The translations under genes were made by a program, and so were the position numbers. DNA of 64,000 nucleotides from Acheta domesticus (lineage: Eukaryota > Arthropoda > Insecta > Orthoptera > Gryllidae). The notes under the pieces are model-generated. The model had not been told where the DNA came from. It ran no database searches and worked only from the letters and a program-made list of their open reading frames with translations. The stretch lies in assembly GCA_031308135.1 (NCBI GenBank), contig JAHLJT010008756.1, positions 99,970,510 through 100,034,509 of the forward strand, written 5' to 3'. The first letter of the stretch is position 1. Each line of letters starts with the position of its first letter. Shown in pieces: positions 48,148 to 60,800 of this stretch.

Positions 48148-49428
48148 GTCTAACTGCTTCATAAGATTACTCTGGCCTTTTACTGCGGTATTGTCCACTG
48201 TTTTCTAAGTTAAGCGGTACAGGTTGGAAGAGAAAATTGTATTCCCCCTTTATTTTAGTGTTTTCTTTTATATGCTATTAATGTCGATTTATATATTATT
48301 TTTATGGACAAGGGCCATAATTTTTACTTTTAAATCAATTTTATTAAAATTAGAAAATATAGGATTTTGCAGCTACCACTATAAACATGTCTCATTATCG
48401 GGTTCGTGCCTGTTCGTACGAATGATCGTGAAGTAAATACTATAAATATAATCAAGAAATTTGAATGAACGTGGGATATTGTGGGATTTGTAACTTATCT
48501 CTACATTTTCATTCATTTTTTAAAATAAATTTTCTTCTTTATCGGCACGAACATTCATTTAAAAAAACATATTTAACAGGAAAATTTCAATAATTATTTT
48601 CACAGAAAAAAGATTTGCTTTCAACTCCGCACTAAAATTCCCGTCCGGCTTGAGTGAAGCAGTAAACACAATAGAGTTCATACTGGAAAACAGCTTTCAC
48701 TTGTAAGCTCCGGCCGTTTGTACGCATTAGATTTGATACTTCCACCAATGGTGTAGCCAACCTAAAAGTTAAAAATTCTCAACTAGATTTTTTTTTCGAA
48801 TTTTGGCCAGATTTCTTTTTTAGCCAGCTTCTTCCCAACGTGCGACGGAACGAAGTATGAACAGGATGAGAAGGAAGAAACGCTGAGGCCCATGATCTGT
48901 TGTTTCAGCTATTACTCCTGCATCTGCGTAGAATTGAAGGGGGAAACCCAAGCAAACGACCAATCGGGTTAACCATCCTCGATATTTCTCTTTCAGGCAC
49001 AGGCGTTGTTCGACGCATTTGCTGTCCAAAATGTTTTCCCGAGACATGGAATTCTCGATCGGCAATGCTACAATTGAGCACTTCCAACAGCACCGTGAAT
49101 TCCCCGAAAATTCATTCCTGACTGTAAAAGAAATGCAGTGGGTTTCACAGAAAGGGAGGAGGATTGAAAATGGCGGCGTCGCGTCGGCCAAGTCCTCGAC
49201 TCTCGCCAGAGCCCTTAGGAGCTACACGTTTTCAAGAGCTCATCTTCCTTCTACTCCCCGACATATTTGCGATTAAATTATCGAAACATTTGAAATGAAA
49301 TCTTCTCTAACACCTCTCAACTGAACTTCCACACTTCTAAATGTTTTGCTGAAATCTGGAAAATAATTTTTCAAAAATATATTTTACTTCTACAACAATA
49401 CCAAATAATAATAATAATAATAATAATA

Positions 49429-50003
49429 AGACACGACAGGGTGTGTAGCTACCTCCACTGGCAGATCTGTACCGCCCTCCAAGTTCCGAAAACATGCTCC
49501 AAGTGGTACGAACACTCACCGAAACCGGTGACGTCTGTTGGATTGTGTACGATATTGTACGACCAACAAATTCAAACTGATCGCACAATAGCGGCAAACA
49601 AACTGGATATAGTCATCCGGGATTTGGAGAACAAATCGTGTTTACTTGTCGATGTTGCTGTACCTTGCGATCAAAACGTCGTTACAAAGGAAGCAGAGAA
49701 ACGTCTTAAATACAAGAGTTTGGAAATCGAGATCAGCCGAATGTGGGGCGTAAAGTCGTCCCGATAGTTACCGGAGCTCAGGGATTTGTTCCGCAAAATT
49801 TGTGTAAGAACTTGTCTAAACTCCCAGGTAATTCAAAAGACTGGGAAGTGCAAGAAATCGCTTTATTTGGAACAGCCCACATTTTGCGTAAAGTATTGTA
49901 GAGGCACCGACAGTCCCTAGAACTGCTCCATAGGTAGCTGGTTGCAACCTGGAGCAGATTTTATATTCAGCCGACACATAACATCTTTAGTCGTGATTTA
50001 GAG
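49429..50003 (+). mobile_element. 5'-truncated Dong/R4-like LINE fragment between TAA microsatellites
   Basis: Reads RHDRVCSYLHWQICTAL, KWYEHSPKPVTSVG, QTDRTIAANK, DIVIRDLENKSCLLVDVAVP and YKSLEIEISRMWGVK. After a one-base loss near 49752 it continues VVPIVTGAQGFVPQNL and ends EIALFGTAHILRKVL with TAG at 49899-49901. This is the well-known C-terminal region of an invertebrate LINE protein; the (P)D-x(n)-D pattern (here LDIV...DVAVP) fits a restriction-like endonuclease as in the R2/R4 groups. (AAT)n at 49404-49428 and at 50004-50040 bracket it. The Dong element of the R4 clade is known to insert into TAA repeats. The upstream reverse transcriptase is absent. Confidence 0.7.
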
Positions 50004-50040
50004 GAATAATAATAATAGTAATAATAATAATAATAAATAA

Positions 50041-51569
50041 CAACTCAATATCCTGGAACGACCTGAAAAAGGAAAGAGTTTTTGAGGCATTGCTCTCATA
50101 GAAAAGGTCTCATAGAAAAGGACATGATGTTTGTTTGCAACATGTTGAGTCTACAAACAAATGAACGAAACTAAATTCAACAGAAGTGTTATAAATTTAT
50201 TGATATACAAAAACTGATTAGTTATGACAAATTAATGTTTCAAAAGTAGTCATCTAAGCGTTTGTCTAAAATTGAAGTGGTACCTAACTACGTGTACAAA
50301 TGCAAGGAAGAGGTTCCGAAAATGAAAAAACCAAGGTACTCAGTATTTCCTTCAACAACACAGAAGTATTTCTCAGTCAAAGCGAACAAGTTTCCACATT
50401 AAGCGGAAATGACCAATTAATCGTTTATTAGAATGCTTATAATTTTACCTTGTAGTACTTTAATGTGATAAATTTTTCAGATGAATGGTATAATAAATGA
50501 TATCAGAAATAATTTAAGTCAAATATAATCTTTCTAAAATAAAAATCGTGAAAACATATTTTAATTGTGTTTCCCTTTCTCTCATCTTCTCTCCCATTTA
50601 CAAAAATATATCAAAAAATATTTAAACCTCTAAAATACGCTGAAATTACATAATACATTAATACCAACGGTATCTTCAAAGCGTGTACATATATCAGAAA
50701 CTATATTGACATTTGCACGCTCACATCGCACTCGAAATTTATGGCGCAGAAATGTGTCGTCTTATGGGGCGTGGTGCCTTCTAGCTGTTTGTTGAAAGCT
50801 GCGCGCAAAGAGCGTGTTTAAGTGTAAATCACAGCGGAGTAAAAATCTCAAACAGAATGAAGGCAAATATAGGAAAGCGCATTCAGCAGCAGACGAAAAT
50901 GAAAAGATTGTGAATCAAATGCCTCGACAACAATATAGTATAAGGGTTGATGTATGTATTTGTGTATATAATTCAACAATTATTTAATTAATAAAATAAA
51001 TCGCGCTTGGAACACATTAATCACCATATGGAACCATATGTCTACCATCCTGCTCCCAGTGTACCTCCCTTATGAGGCAAACAAACGACGGTCACATTCA
51101 GCAAAGCAGTATTATCCGGTGCTCCCGATACTTAGGAGTACATTTACAAAGAAAAAAAGAAAAATACCATTAAAGTTGATCTGGAAATAAATTTTAATAA
51201 TTTGGAATATGTAGCGCAATGAAGCATATTTTTAGGCCTTTTAAATATAAAAATTTATTTATAAAGTAAAAGGGTAAAAATAAATAGAATTAAGAATTTT
51301 CTTTAGCACTAACAGATAAACTCTGAACTTTTTGGAAATGTTACTATGATTAACTATGATTAAAATTTTACCACCAGAACTCATTAAAATGTAATGTTGC
51401 TGTTATTCAAAATCAAAACTTTGGTAGTTAAGTCATTTCTACTGCGCAAATTACTACTAAACGAATGTTTATTTAAGCTTTATCTTCTTTCTATATTCAA
51501 GTAAGAAATACAAATATACAATTTCAAACCTATCATTTGTTTGATTCTTGGGTCCTTCCCAAATAAAAG
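50041..51569. other. No gene seen
   Basis: AT-rich intergenic DNA with no recognised repeats or exons. Confidence 0.5.
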
Positions 51570-51714
51570 GGTGTGCTTTTTGCAAAACTCCACCGAAGGA
51601 CATTTGCCAGCGATATGAGCAGACGCTACAAGTATCCCGCACGTGTGCCCGCCGAAGAGCCAACAGAGATTAGAAGAGACGCGACTCGAGCAAGCAAGGG
51701 TGTGGCGCGGCAAT

Positions 51715-52060
51715 TCCAGTTATGGTGGGACGGGCAAGAGCGGAGCGGAGCGGGGTGTGGAGGGTGGGGCGGAGTGGGTAATGTGGGATTCGGTGAAGTG
51801 CTGTGGGACGTAGCGGGACGCGAAGGGACGCGGTGGGTCGGGTCGGGAACCGATGGGACGCAGTGGATCGTGATGAGGTTCGCTGGGACGCGGCATAGTG
51901 CGACAAGGGTCCCGCGATATTGGGCTTGGCAAACAGCGGGGCTGGGCGGAGCGCAGCATGCGGAGCGGGGTTTTGGGGCCAACGAGGCGGTGGTGAGGGG
52001 CGGGGAGGGAAGGCGCGTCCGCTCTCGCCTCTTCCTTCCTGAGTGCCGGCACGACGCAAA
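51715..52060. repeat. G-skewed degenerate minisatellite
   Basis: GGGACGCRG- and GGAGCGGAGCGG-type units repeat irregularly, with strong G over C bias on the plus strand. Open frames on both strands here have simple-sequence composition, so no protein is called. Confidence 0.5.
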
Positions 52061-52257
52061 GCGAGGCCCGCAACCGCAGCTTCCGCCGGCGCGAGGAAGC
52101 GAGAGCCTGGCCTGGCGAAGCCCTGACTTCCTCCGTCACGCGCCTCCCCTGCAAGGCACGCTTACTACAGCTACTACTTACAAGCTTCGAGTTATGACTT
52201 GTTTGCAGTAGTGATATCTATACTTCGTTAAGGCTTTTTTAAAGCGATGTTAGGAAT

Positions 52258-53125
52258 TTAAACCACTGGTGCTACAACAGCACGTATTTTCTCGCATTAT
52301 ATTAACGGTTACATTATTCAAAAATGCAGAGAGTTCTACAGACATTAACCGCCAATGTTAAAGAGTCCTTTCGTGGAAAATATTTAAAGAAAAATGTGGA
52401 TCCATTTCTGAGAATGTTTCTTATAATCTGAATTTACTTCAAGCAGAAATTCCGCGAAAAATAATTGTGCTTTAAAAAAATGTTTACAATCATTTTAAAA
52501 TCTAAAAACCATTAGTAAGATTTCGTTTTAAAAAATTTGGCTATCATCAATGTTATTTTTTTTCAATTGTCGAAAATGTACAGTTCGCCAGAAATGAGAC
52601 CGGCGCCGTTTTTACCATAGTCTTCATCAAACGAGAAAAAAATGTAAGAAAACATTTTGCAGCCGTTTTCAAAGCGTTCTTTCGAGAGCAAACTTTATTC
52701 AAAAAGTTGGATACCAATATTGATAAAATGTTTAAAATATGTTTGAGGCGTCATGTAAAGTACTCTCAAACATCAAAATAACCTTTTCAACTCACAGAGC
52801 TTTGAGTTTGTTCAGATCAATCAGAAAATATTGATTTTGGAGAAAAACGTCTGAACTGTTTAGGCGCTAGCATTGGCCATAGACGGACGCAAATGACAGA
52901 CATTTTGGCGTCAATCCATTTTTCGGTTTCAAAGACTCACAAAACGTGGATTTTGACTACACAGTTTTTGAGAAAATAATTTACGAAAAAGATTTACCCA
53001 CTTTTTCGATACCAGGGCGCACAATACGAGTATTTTGTAACGAAAATACGACGATTTTTGCCGCAGCCTTACAATACTTTCTCTTCAATGCGTACGTAGG
53101 AAGGCGAGAAAGTAAAATTGGAAAC
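52258..53125 (+). repeat. AT-rich 1.5-kb repeat family, copy 5 (internally deleted)
   Basis: Begins CACTGGTGCTACAACAGCAC and ATTTTCTCGCATTA. It ends with GTTTAGGCGCTAGCATTGGC, CATAGACGGACG, a TTTTGCCGCAGCCTTACAATA block and AGGCGAGAAAGTA. It is about 0.87 kb, so roughly two internal modules are missing. Confidence 0.6.
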
Positions 53126-54085
53126 ATTTTTGAAAAAATTTAACATGATATAAGAGCTTCGTACTTTCCCTATATACTAGATAAATTAAATTTGATGTAC
53201 AGCGCGATAAATGCGAACAACTTTACGCGGTAATCTAGAAAATTTGTAATGAAAAACATTTGAAACCATAGTTTACAAGCTAGTTGTTCGCAGACGGATT
53301 TAAAAAAAGAATGGGCAGAAAGGCATTTTAAACGTTGGAAATAATTCCTAGGGTTAAGCCCTCATAAAATATTGTAAACCTGGAATTCACGTTTAAATTA
53401 TGTATTATTCTATACTCTGACACAAATTCCAGAAATACCAATAGATAAGTTAAAGGATATTTTTTATTAAATCTTAGGTAATTTTATTTGATTACTAACA
53501 ATTTCTTCAACGTAATTACATTTCCTTAACGTAATGTTTCACAATATCATTTACAGAGTAGAAAATATGAATCTCTTCTATGCAAGACAAACCAAAGAGT
53601 TTTTTTTAAGATTCTGCGTTCAAAACGCACTTCCAATTAAGAAAATATTTGCATTAGAATAATCTAATACGTTTTGCGACTGAGAAAATTTGCAAATATT
53701 CAGATTTTACTAATTTAGTTTATTCTGTACATTAGTGTCTTACATTTGCACTTGAACATTTCTAACTATACAGGTAATTAATTGACTACTGATATTAAAA
53801 TTGTAGACTAACATTCCTTAACAGTTTTATTTTTTAAATTTTACCTCAAAACAAGAGATTGTTGTGATGATCAGAGTGTCACTCTTCCAGTCACTGATTG
53901 TGATACGTTGTTAGAAATCGACATAAAATGCACATGTTCAAAAACACGACCTGTTGTTCCTTTTACAAAACGATTCGTGCTACAGAGATAACTCATAATC
54001 AATGCCGTATCTGGTAAGTACTGTCAAACCGTGTACAGTTAATGACCATCGATAATCAATAGAAACGAAAAACACAGATTGTTTC
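53126..54085. other. No gene seen
   Basis: AT-rich intergenic DNA. Confidence 0.5.
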
Positions 54086-54397
54086 TCATTTTACTCCTAG
54101 CGTGTAATTCTGATGAGATCCTCCATTTATTTGGCTTCGTGCTCTACCTCCTTGTAATCGAATGTTTGAATAATTCTGTTGACTCTCCTCGTCAGAGTTC
54201 GGTACGCCTGTCAGATAAATAGAATCTTTTCCGATACAGTTTACACCTGGCCCTGAGTAATGGAAGTACATAAAAAGTATCTCCATGAGCTTCCAGATAG
54301 AGCGACCTTGAAAGGTTTCGCCGATTGTGGGAACGCAAACACATGTCGCTTGCTCGGAGCTAAAGTGCGAAATTCCATCCGATTTTCCATATAGCAC
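54086..54397 (-). other. Unassigned open frame with protein-like composition
   Basis: 103 codons from an ATG at 54397, and open further upstream to about 54470 (with SHDLPTAVVLYGKSDGISHF near the junction). It continues CVCVPTIGETFQGRSIWK and GVPNSDEESQQNYSNI and ends TLGVK at TGA. Amino-acid use is mixed and not AT-driven. No family, signal or domain is recognised and no clear splice sites frame it. It may be an exon, a retrocopy fragment or chance. Confidence 0.2.
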
Positions 54398-54470
54398 AAC
54401 GGCAGTAGGGAGATCATGCGAGGGAACAACAATACAACTTAATGGAGAATCTTTTTTTTTACTTCAGTGA

Positions 54471-56110
54471 CAAACTGTTTGATTTTGATTTCTGAAAAAG
54501 GGGAAAATCTGTCTGAAAGGGTAAGTGAGTTGCAGGTAGGAAGCATTACGGTTCAATAAGATCAATTATGCAGTAGTCAAATAATGAGTTGATGCACTGA
54601 GATATCTTGTCTTGATTTGATTTGATTGAAGAACTTAGTTTTAACGTGTCACATTTCAGAGTGTTTTAACTCAGCTCAAAGAATCAAAAAAAGGTATTTG
54701 TTGTATTTACTTTGCAACGCGTGCTACCAAACTTTTTCCGCGATACCGCACATACAAAAAAGGTAAAATCGATTCTGGGAAAACATCAAATCTACGTATT
54801 TTAAAGTTTTGTCTTTCATTAAATTTTCTAACGCATTTTCACTTTGCATTTATTTTCGATTACGTGTAATAAAACTGCAAAGATAACAATGAGAAACTAT
54901 AAAATGTTGTTTACCCATTCCCATATTTAATAGTATAAAGTAATTTTTTTCGACACTTCTTACTTAAGCTTCGAGCCACTTCTGATTACACTATTACCTA
55001 TTCCGTTCCAAGTGGGAATGCATCCTAGTACTAATCAAATTCGAAATAAGGTCAAAACACGAATGTAATCAATAGCAGAGAAAAGATTCATGATACATTT
55101 AGCACAAACAACTTTACTCTTCTATACGTGATTACAATCAATCGACCTTACCACCACAAAATGAAACATGACAGGATCGCGTTTACTGAGCGCTCCTGAA
55201 CAAAAACCTGATGCTGATGTGAAAATAGCCAACACTGAGCAACGCAACGAACGACCCAACTCAGGTAGTCGTGTTTACACGTGAAAGGAAGCCGTTAGAC
55301 CACTACAAGTGCTCCTATTTGCCCCACGAGCGTGTTCTGCTGAATCATCGTTCCTGTTTATTTCAAATATTATGCCTTGAACGGCTTTAAACAATCGCGA
55401 TGATTTTTTGTGAGAGGGAAAGAGGGCGATCACAGGCATGTGTGTAGGAAGCAGCCGAGCGTTCAAGATTCAGGAGGGATTTGCTTATTTGTGAAAACTC
55501 TTGCGTTCGCTGGGGCGGAGACAGGTGCGCCAGGGAAGGAGAGGTCGTGAGAAGGAAGGGGAGGCAGTACCTGCAACCTAAAATAAATAATTCATCTTTC
55601 TCCGCCAAGACCTAAGAATTGTTGGTGCCAATCATTCCAAAATATTGTCACACTTTTGAATAATAAAACGGATTTATTTCCAGTACATTTGTGTTATATA
55701 CCTGCAATTAGTTTGAAGTATTTACACGTACTTATGAAACTATATTACCGAAAGCTTGAGAGAAGTGTACAGCACAAATAATAAATTATTTTGATCACTT
55801 AATATCTTCAGTAACCTCTGATTCATCGGCAACCGAAATATTTATTCCAGTATAATGAAAATGCAATAAGGTATCACGATCAATAGTACTACGGGATGAA
55901 ATCAGAATAGCTGATATTATTTACGACATATATTAGACCGTGAGTTTTATTAAATGTTTTAAGTAAATATACGTTCCTCAGCTTCTACAGGTATTTCCTC
56001 AGCTTCTACAATGGACTTGAACTCAAGGTGTACATTCCCCTGAAGAACAGATTGCTGATACGTATAGTGTAGCGCCACAGATGGTGCAGCCGCCCGCACT
56101 GCAAAAGCGT
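54471..56110. other. Region upstream of the ionotropic receptor; no gene seen
   Basis: AT-rich. No clear TATA or initiator could be placed before the receptor ATG at 56111. Confidence 0.4.
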
Positions 56111-56285
56111 ATGGCGGGTTACGTCGTCCAGGCGTACGCGCTGTTGCTGGTGAGTCAGGTGGTGCCTGCAGTGACAGGGACTAGGCAGGCGGCGGCAGAG
56201 GCGGCAGTGTTGGCGGCGGCGTTGCACCGCTTGCGCCCCAGTCGCTGCGGTGTTCTCCTGCTGCTTGGCCCTCTCAACCCACCCG
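56111..56285 (+). CDS. Ionotropic receptor exon 1: signal peptide and start of ligand-binding region
   Basis: IRs are iGluR-derived cation channels in chemosensory dendrites. Starting at ATG 56111 gives MAGYVVQAYALLLVSQVVPA, a good signal peptide cleaved near VTG. The ATG ten codons upstream (56081) would add polar residues and is less likely. The exon continues AAALHRLRPSRCGVLLLLGP and ends LNPP plus one base at donor GTGAGC (phase 1), matching the two bases that open exon 2. The GC content (over 60%) stands out from the AT-rich flanks. A minus-strand frame over the same bases is a shadow. Confidence 0.75.
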
Positions 56286-57430
56286 GTGAGCACCAACAGG
56301 GACACTTCCTTCTTTGGACATATACAAAATTTTCTTTCAAGATTGATACTGCTTTTTACTGCAATTTCAATCAAAAATATTATTACAGCATAACAAAGAT
56401 CATACGTTATCGACAATGTCTGGCTCACGCTATTGTTTTCAAAATCTGTATTCTGAATTTTCTGAATCACTTCTTACTACATAATTGCCATCAGCTACAG
56501 AACCATCGAGATCAGGCAAACTCTTCTCTTCAAACTTTTCTAATAATTGAGACAATTTTTCATCGCCTAGAACTTTTCTGATACGCTTTTTATCGTAGCT
56601 CATCTCAACTAATGAAAGAAAGAAAAAATCATACTTCGACAAGTCGCAATACTAGAGATGAATACTTTTCCTTCAGAGTAACTTTCTACTCTATAAAAGA
56701 AATAATATAACCAGAAAAATATAACCAGTAACCATATAATTTCTTAAATATTAAATGAAAAGCAAACAGAGTTATATACCGAATAAATTACACAATTAAA
56801 AGTAGAAAATTAGTCAATTCATTCAATTTCCTAGGAGCAAAATAACGTAAAATGCAGCAAAACTTAGGTCTCTTTACTCGGCAGCAATAATGGGACGTCT
56901 GTCCAGCCTTTTTGAACTCTTGTTTGTCCCATCATTATCCAGCAGTAGCTAGATAACCCAGCAAGACATTTAACTCCCATTGGTAGTGAAAAGGTTAACC
57001 GGTCACGTCGGGACCGGCACTCACATCTGATAACGTTTCCTCCAGTTAAATAATCGTTAAACCAGCGTTCCCTAATACCGGTAATTAATATTGTTCTCGC
57101 GCATGCAACCTCTCATATTTCAGATAAGACGGGGATATCTGCGGAAACTAGAGGAGGTACGTCATGTACGGCTGGATTGACCGTACACGAGCAGATAGTA
57201 ACATAGTACAAGGCACTTGGAAATTTCTTTATTCATAATTGCCTTAAACTTGTGCCATCGGATGACTTTAGATGCATTCGCATCAGATTTAAAGAGACAA
57301 TACGAACAATTAATGTTCCTTATCTTGAGCTGTAGGTGATTACGAACGGAAATGACAAAATATGCAAACGAATAAACGAATCAAAGAATGAGCAACGATG
57401 AGGAGTACAATATATTATTCATAGTAACAA

Positions 57431-57740
57431 ACTAATGGTGCTACAGAATGGCACAGTTATTCCCGTATTAATTTTCTATTTCCTTTGATTTCGGCTAGCT
57501 GTTCGGACTTGCCAAATACTCACGCCAGCTGCCATCTATCGCCGCCCAAAGTACATTTTTTGACATTTTCTTAATTTTTCGGTTTCCTAAAAGTAGAACG
57601 GGATAACAGTATATTTAAAGGATAGTAAAACCTCGTCCTAATTGGGAATTTTCTTTAAACAATTTGGAGCCGTTTTTAACAAAATGGCGTTCAAGTGCTA
57701 CTGTAAATTCGACATTCGAAAGTAATTTTGAACCGGTACT
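57431..57740 (+). repeat. AT-rich 1.5-kb repeat family, copy 6 (5' fragment)
   Basis: CTAATGGTGCTACAGAATGG, CACAGTTATTCCCG, GGACTTGCCAAATACTC, CCAGCTGCCATCTATCGCCG and the first TTTGGAGCCGTTTTTAACAA module match copies 2 and 4; it then breaks off. Located in receptor intron 1. Confidence 0.7.
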
Positions 57741-58709
57741 GCATGAGGGTTCGCCATTTTTAATAAAAAATTTATTTAAACCGAGAAGTGATTTTCCAAT
57801 GTAGTGCATGTCTGGACACAAATGACCCAACTTCACTAAAATAAAAATATCATGTAAATAAAGTTATGTTTCTTTACTCCTAAAACTGAGCTCATTTCCA
57901 GAGCTGATTAGTGACTAGATGAACTTACGATCATGTTAATGATATGATAAAACCGTATAGAGGAGCAACGACGAAAGGAATCAGATCACGAGAAAACTGT
58001 AACAAAGCCGTTTGCAACTTGATATTTCAATAGAGTAAATAGAATTAGTATCCAGAAATAAAATTAGCGCGTTTGCTACTACCTCACAATAATTCCAACC
58101 CTGCAAAAAGGTTTGTTAAATAAATTGACTATTGTAAAAAAGGATACGGGGAAACTGCCAAACTCACTCAATCACTCGGCACATTCAGCATTCGAAGGAA
58201 CAGGTTATCGATACATACTTCATACAATTGGAGTCGGTGCATATGCATATACATACATCAATACCATTGGAGTCGGTGCGTACCACAAGGAAATGTTTGT
58301 GACACGTCCAACTTTTTCCAAGTTATTCGTCTTAATGTATTCAGCACTGTCATTGAAAAATCTGAAAATAACATTTTCGGGGCGTACCTCTGCCGGTCTT
58401 CAATTGCTTTTGAAATGTCCATCTTATAGTACGAGAAGGACTGTGATTGAGGAGCGGGAGGCAATGGAATGGAATCAGGGTGTAAGATATATAGGTGTGT
58501 TCACTCTCAGTCTAAAACTGAAGCTTATGTGAGGCTAGTTCTCACAGTTCTCGCATATAGGCGCTGCGATCTTTGGGCCTCATTTGGGCAAGGTCGTGAT
58601 TGGTCATGATCCATTCGACAGCTCTATGGTCAGCTGATTTCTAATTTTAAGTCAGTGATTTGTCGTTTTGCGGTAGAATTGGTAAAGTCTAGAGCGAACT
58701 GTTACGAAA

Positions 58710-58829
58710 ATGGGGAGGAAATGTTTCGTAAAACTGTGTAATAGCCACGGTTTATGCCATCTTAAGATGTATATTTTACATCGTGACCCAAACCGATCGT
58801 GCGCACCGTACGGACAACAGAGGAACTAG
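58710..58829 (+). pseudogene. Possible THAP zinc-finger fragment
   Basis: MGRKCFVKLCNSHGLCHLKM then YILHRDPNRSC before a stop at 58827. The M-x2-K-C-x4-C-x-S start and a later H/P pair recall the THAP (C2CH) domain of P-element-like transposases and THAP proteins. Only about 30 residues are comparable, so the call is tentative. Confidence 0.25.
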
Positions 58830-58938
58830 CCTCAAACTGGCTTCAGAAAATTTGTCCCAAAGGCAGCTAGTTGACCCACCTACATATCTTACACCGCGGA
58901 GTGAACAGACATCTTGCACCGTGACTGGAATGTTGCAG

Positions 58939-59126
58939 GGATGCGGAGCGCGTGGGCCACCCAGAGGGCGATGCGCGGGCTGTCGGAGGCGGGGGTCCTC
59001 GCAGCGGCGTCCGTCACTGCGTCGCAGAGCTCGGTGGCGGAGACGAGGGAGGGCGTGGCAGCGGCTGAAGAGCGCATGCGCTGTGCAGACGGCCCTCCGC
59101 CACTCGCAGTGGCTTTGGACACGCAG
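58939..59126 (+). CDS. Ionotropic receptor exon 2
   Basis: Acceptor GGAATGTTGCAG. Two bases complete a glycine codon, then MRSAWATQRAMRGLSEAGVL, AAASVTASQS, EGVAAAEERMRCADG and PPPLAVALDTQ up to donor GTGAGA in phase 0. The closing pattern (hydrophobic PLAVALDTQ, expected to be followed by a cysteine) is the usual N-lobe pattern of insect IR ligand-binding regions. Together exons 1 and 2 give 121 residues without a stop. Confidence 0.75.
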
Positions 59127-59179
59127 GTGAGACCCCGATTGGTTGATTATTTGTTTCCGGACGCACCTATTTCTATGGC

Positions 59180-59290
59180 CATTAGTCTCGTAAACGTAGT
59201 GCATGTTATATCTTGGGAAGTGGCGGCTTCCTTCTGCGGCGACGACCTTGCCATCGGCTTGCGGAACTTCTCTGTTTTGTTCGTTAAAAC
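59180..59290 (-). repeat. tRNA-derived SINE, tail fragment
   Basis: GTAAACGTAGTGCATGTTAT and CTTGGGAAGTGGCGG match the left (tail) end of the copies at 15765 and 60190. It lies just inside receptor intron 2. Confidence 0.55.
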
Positions 59291-59825
59291 TAACAAAATA
59301 GTTAACGTCATTAAACCTTATTACAAATCGAGACTACAAACTTCTTCGAGTGATAATCTAGAGGAGAAATATCTTTAGAAAAAATCGTCATATTTTTATT
59401 TACATATTTTCGTTAAATAAAAGAAATCAATTTTTTAGTACATTTTATATTTTACTACACTTTCTCCAATTATTGTAATGATTTATTTACGTATTTTGCC
59501 ACTAGATGTTACATTAATTGCCGGTCTACTAATTAAGAGATCATTAAGTAAGTATTGTTTTGTTTAAAATTATTTTGAGCTGGAACTTCGCAAACGTATT
59601 AGAATTAAAGTCTATTTGTGTTGTTCCAAATTGGGTAAAATTGGGGTAGGTGGCGAAGAGATATTTGCAATTTTAATACCAAAAATCGGGATGTGTATCT
59701 GTATATATGTTTGCATCTAAGGATGTATGGATGAATGGAAGTGCATAATTTTGTCAGATTAGAGCAAAAGCGTAGTAAATACGTCAATAGTAACATGTAG
59801 TTGTGCCACTTCCGATATCTTTACG

Positions 59826-60150
59826 ATATTTTGGAGGGTACATAACATGAAGCTCCATGATATATTCAAATTTTCTGGAAATTTTGTGACTTTCAGAAAA
59901 GCTTTTTCTTTATTTGTCCGAAAAGAAAGAAATGCTTTTATAAATATGGTATACTTTCAATTTCAATTGAAATCTCTGAAATTTAAAAAATTGCAAAACT
60001 TCAAATTTATTTTTGAACCTGTCCTACACTTCCAATATTTCTTTCCCAATGATTTCTTCCAGAGATTCTTTCTCAATGCAATTCATTAATCAACTTCAGG
60101 TCGTTAAATGATGTCATACAGTTCTATTTTAAATACCAGTCGCTAGTAAA
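59826..60150 (-). repeat. AT-rich 1.5-kb repeat family, copy 7 (minus fragment)
   Basis: TTTTGGAGGGTACATAACAT and TTCTTTCTCAATGCAATTC followed by TTAAATGATGTCATAC match copy 3 near 31410 and 32130. Confidence 0.5.
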
Positions 60151-60189
60151 AATAGTAAGAGGAAAAAAGTTTTGGTTGAAAGACTGAAT

Positions 60190-60725
60190 ATTTCATGCGT
60201 GTCAAGTGTTGTGAATAGTCCCGTAAATGTAGAGCATATTTTATCGCGGGCGACGGTGGTATTATTTCTCCGCTGGACCTGGCCAGAACCGGCGCAGATC
60301 TGCAAGTCAGCATTCGGGGTTTTCCTCGTCGAGGTTTCTCCCAACAGTGAGGCACCACCCCACAGGGAAAGTTCTAATCTCCCGACAGTTCTCCCGGCAT
60401 CTATAGTGCATGAATATGTGTGCATGTAAGTATGTGTAAGGGACGAGGATAGGACGAGGAAGGAGAAGGAAATATCTCGCGCGGTTCGTGGCCTTTTTTT
60501 CTTAGGGTACTGCTCTGGCATTCACCTAGTGTTGATCTGAGAAACCATGGAAACATCTGAGCACAGTCGGTCGCTAGAATTCTCTTCCAGACAGCGGCTG
60601 AATTTAACCTAGCTGTCTAGTTAGTATCGAAAATCCTGCCACCGTCAGGACTCGAACCTAGGACCTCCCGGTCAGAGGCAGAGGAGTGTCATCAGACTGA
60701 GCGCCTCAGCCTATTAAAAATGTTT
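60190..60725 (-). repeat. tRNA-derived SINE, best copy
   Basis: On the minus strand the head reads GGCTGAGGCGCTCAGTCTGA (A box region), CGGGAGGTCCTAGG and GGTTCGAGTCCTGACGG (B box), then the body (GCCGCTGTCTGGAAGAGAAT) and tail. Size is about 530 bp. At least five further copies lie in this window. Located in receptor intron 2. Confidence 0.75.
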
Positions 60726-60800
60726 GAGAATGCCGCGCATTCCCAGTAGTACCATTCCTAGGTGATCGTGTCGTGAATGTCTATCGTGCGCTGAGTGTGA

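Noticed and set aside
48820..49276. Overlapping plus and minus frames of 62-123 codons
   Set aside because: No splice-bounded frame, no motif, and both strands are similarly open; likely chance in a moderately GC region.
51573..52211. 212-codon plus frame and three overlapping minus frames
   Set aside because: G-skewed degenerate repeat; all frames are open because of composition, with no conserved motif.
56006..56470. 154-codon minus-strand frame opposite receptor exon 1
   Set aside because: It is the antisense shadow of a GC-rich exon whose plus strand has a signal peptide, correct donor and phase match to exon 2.
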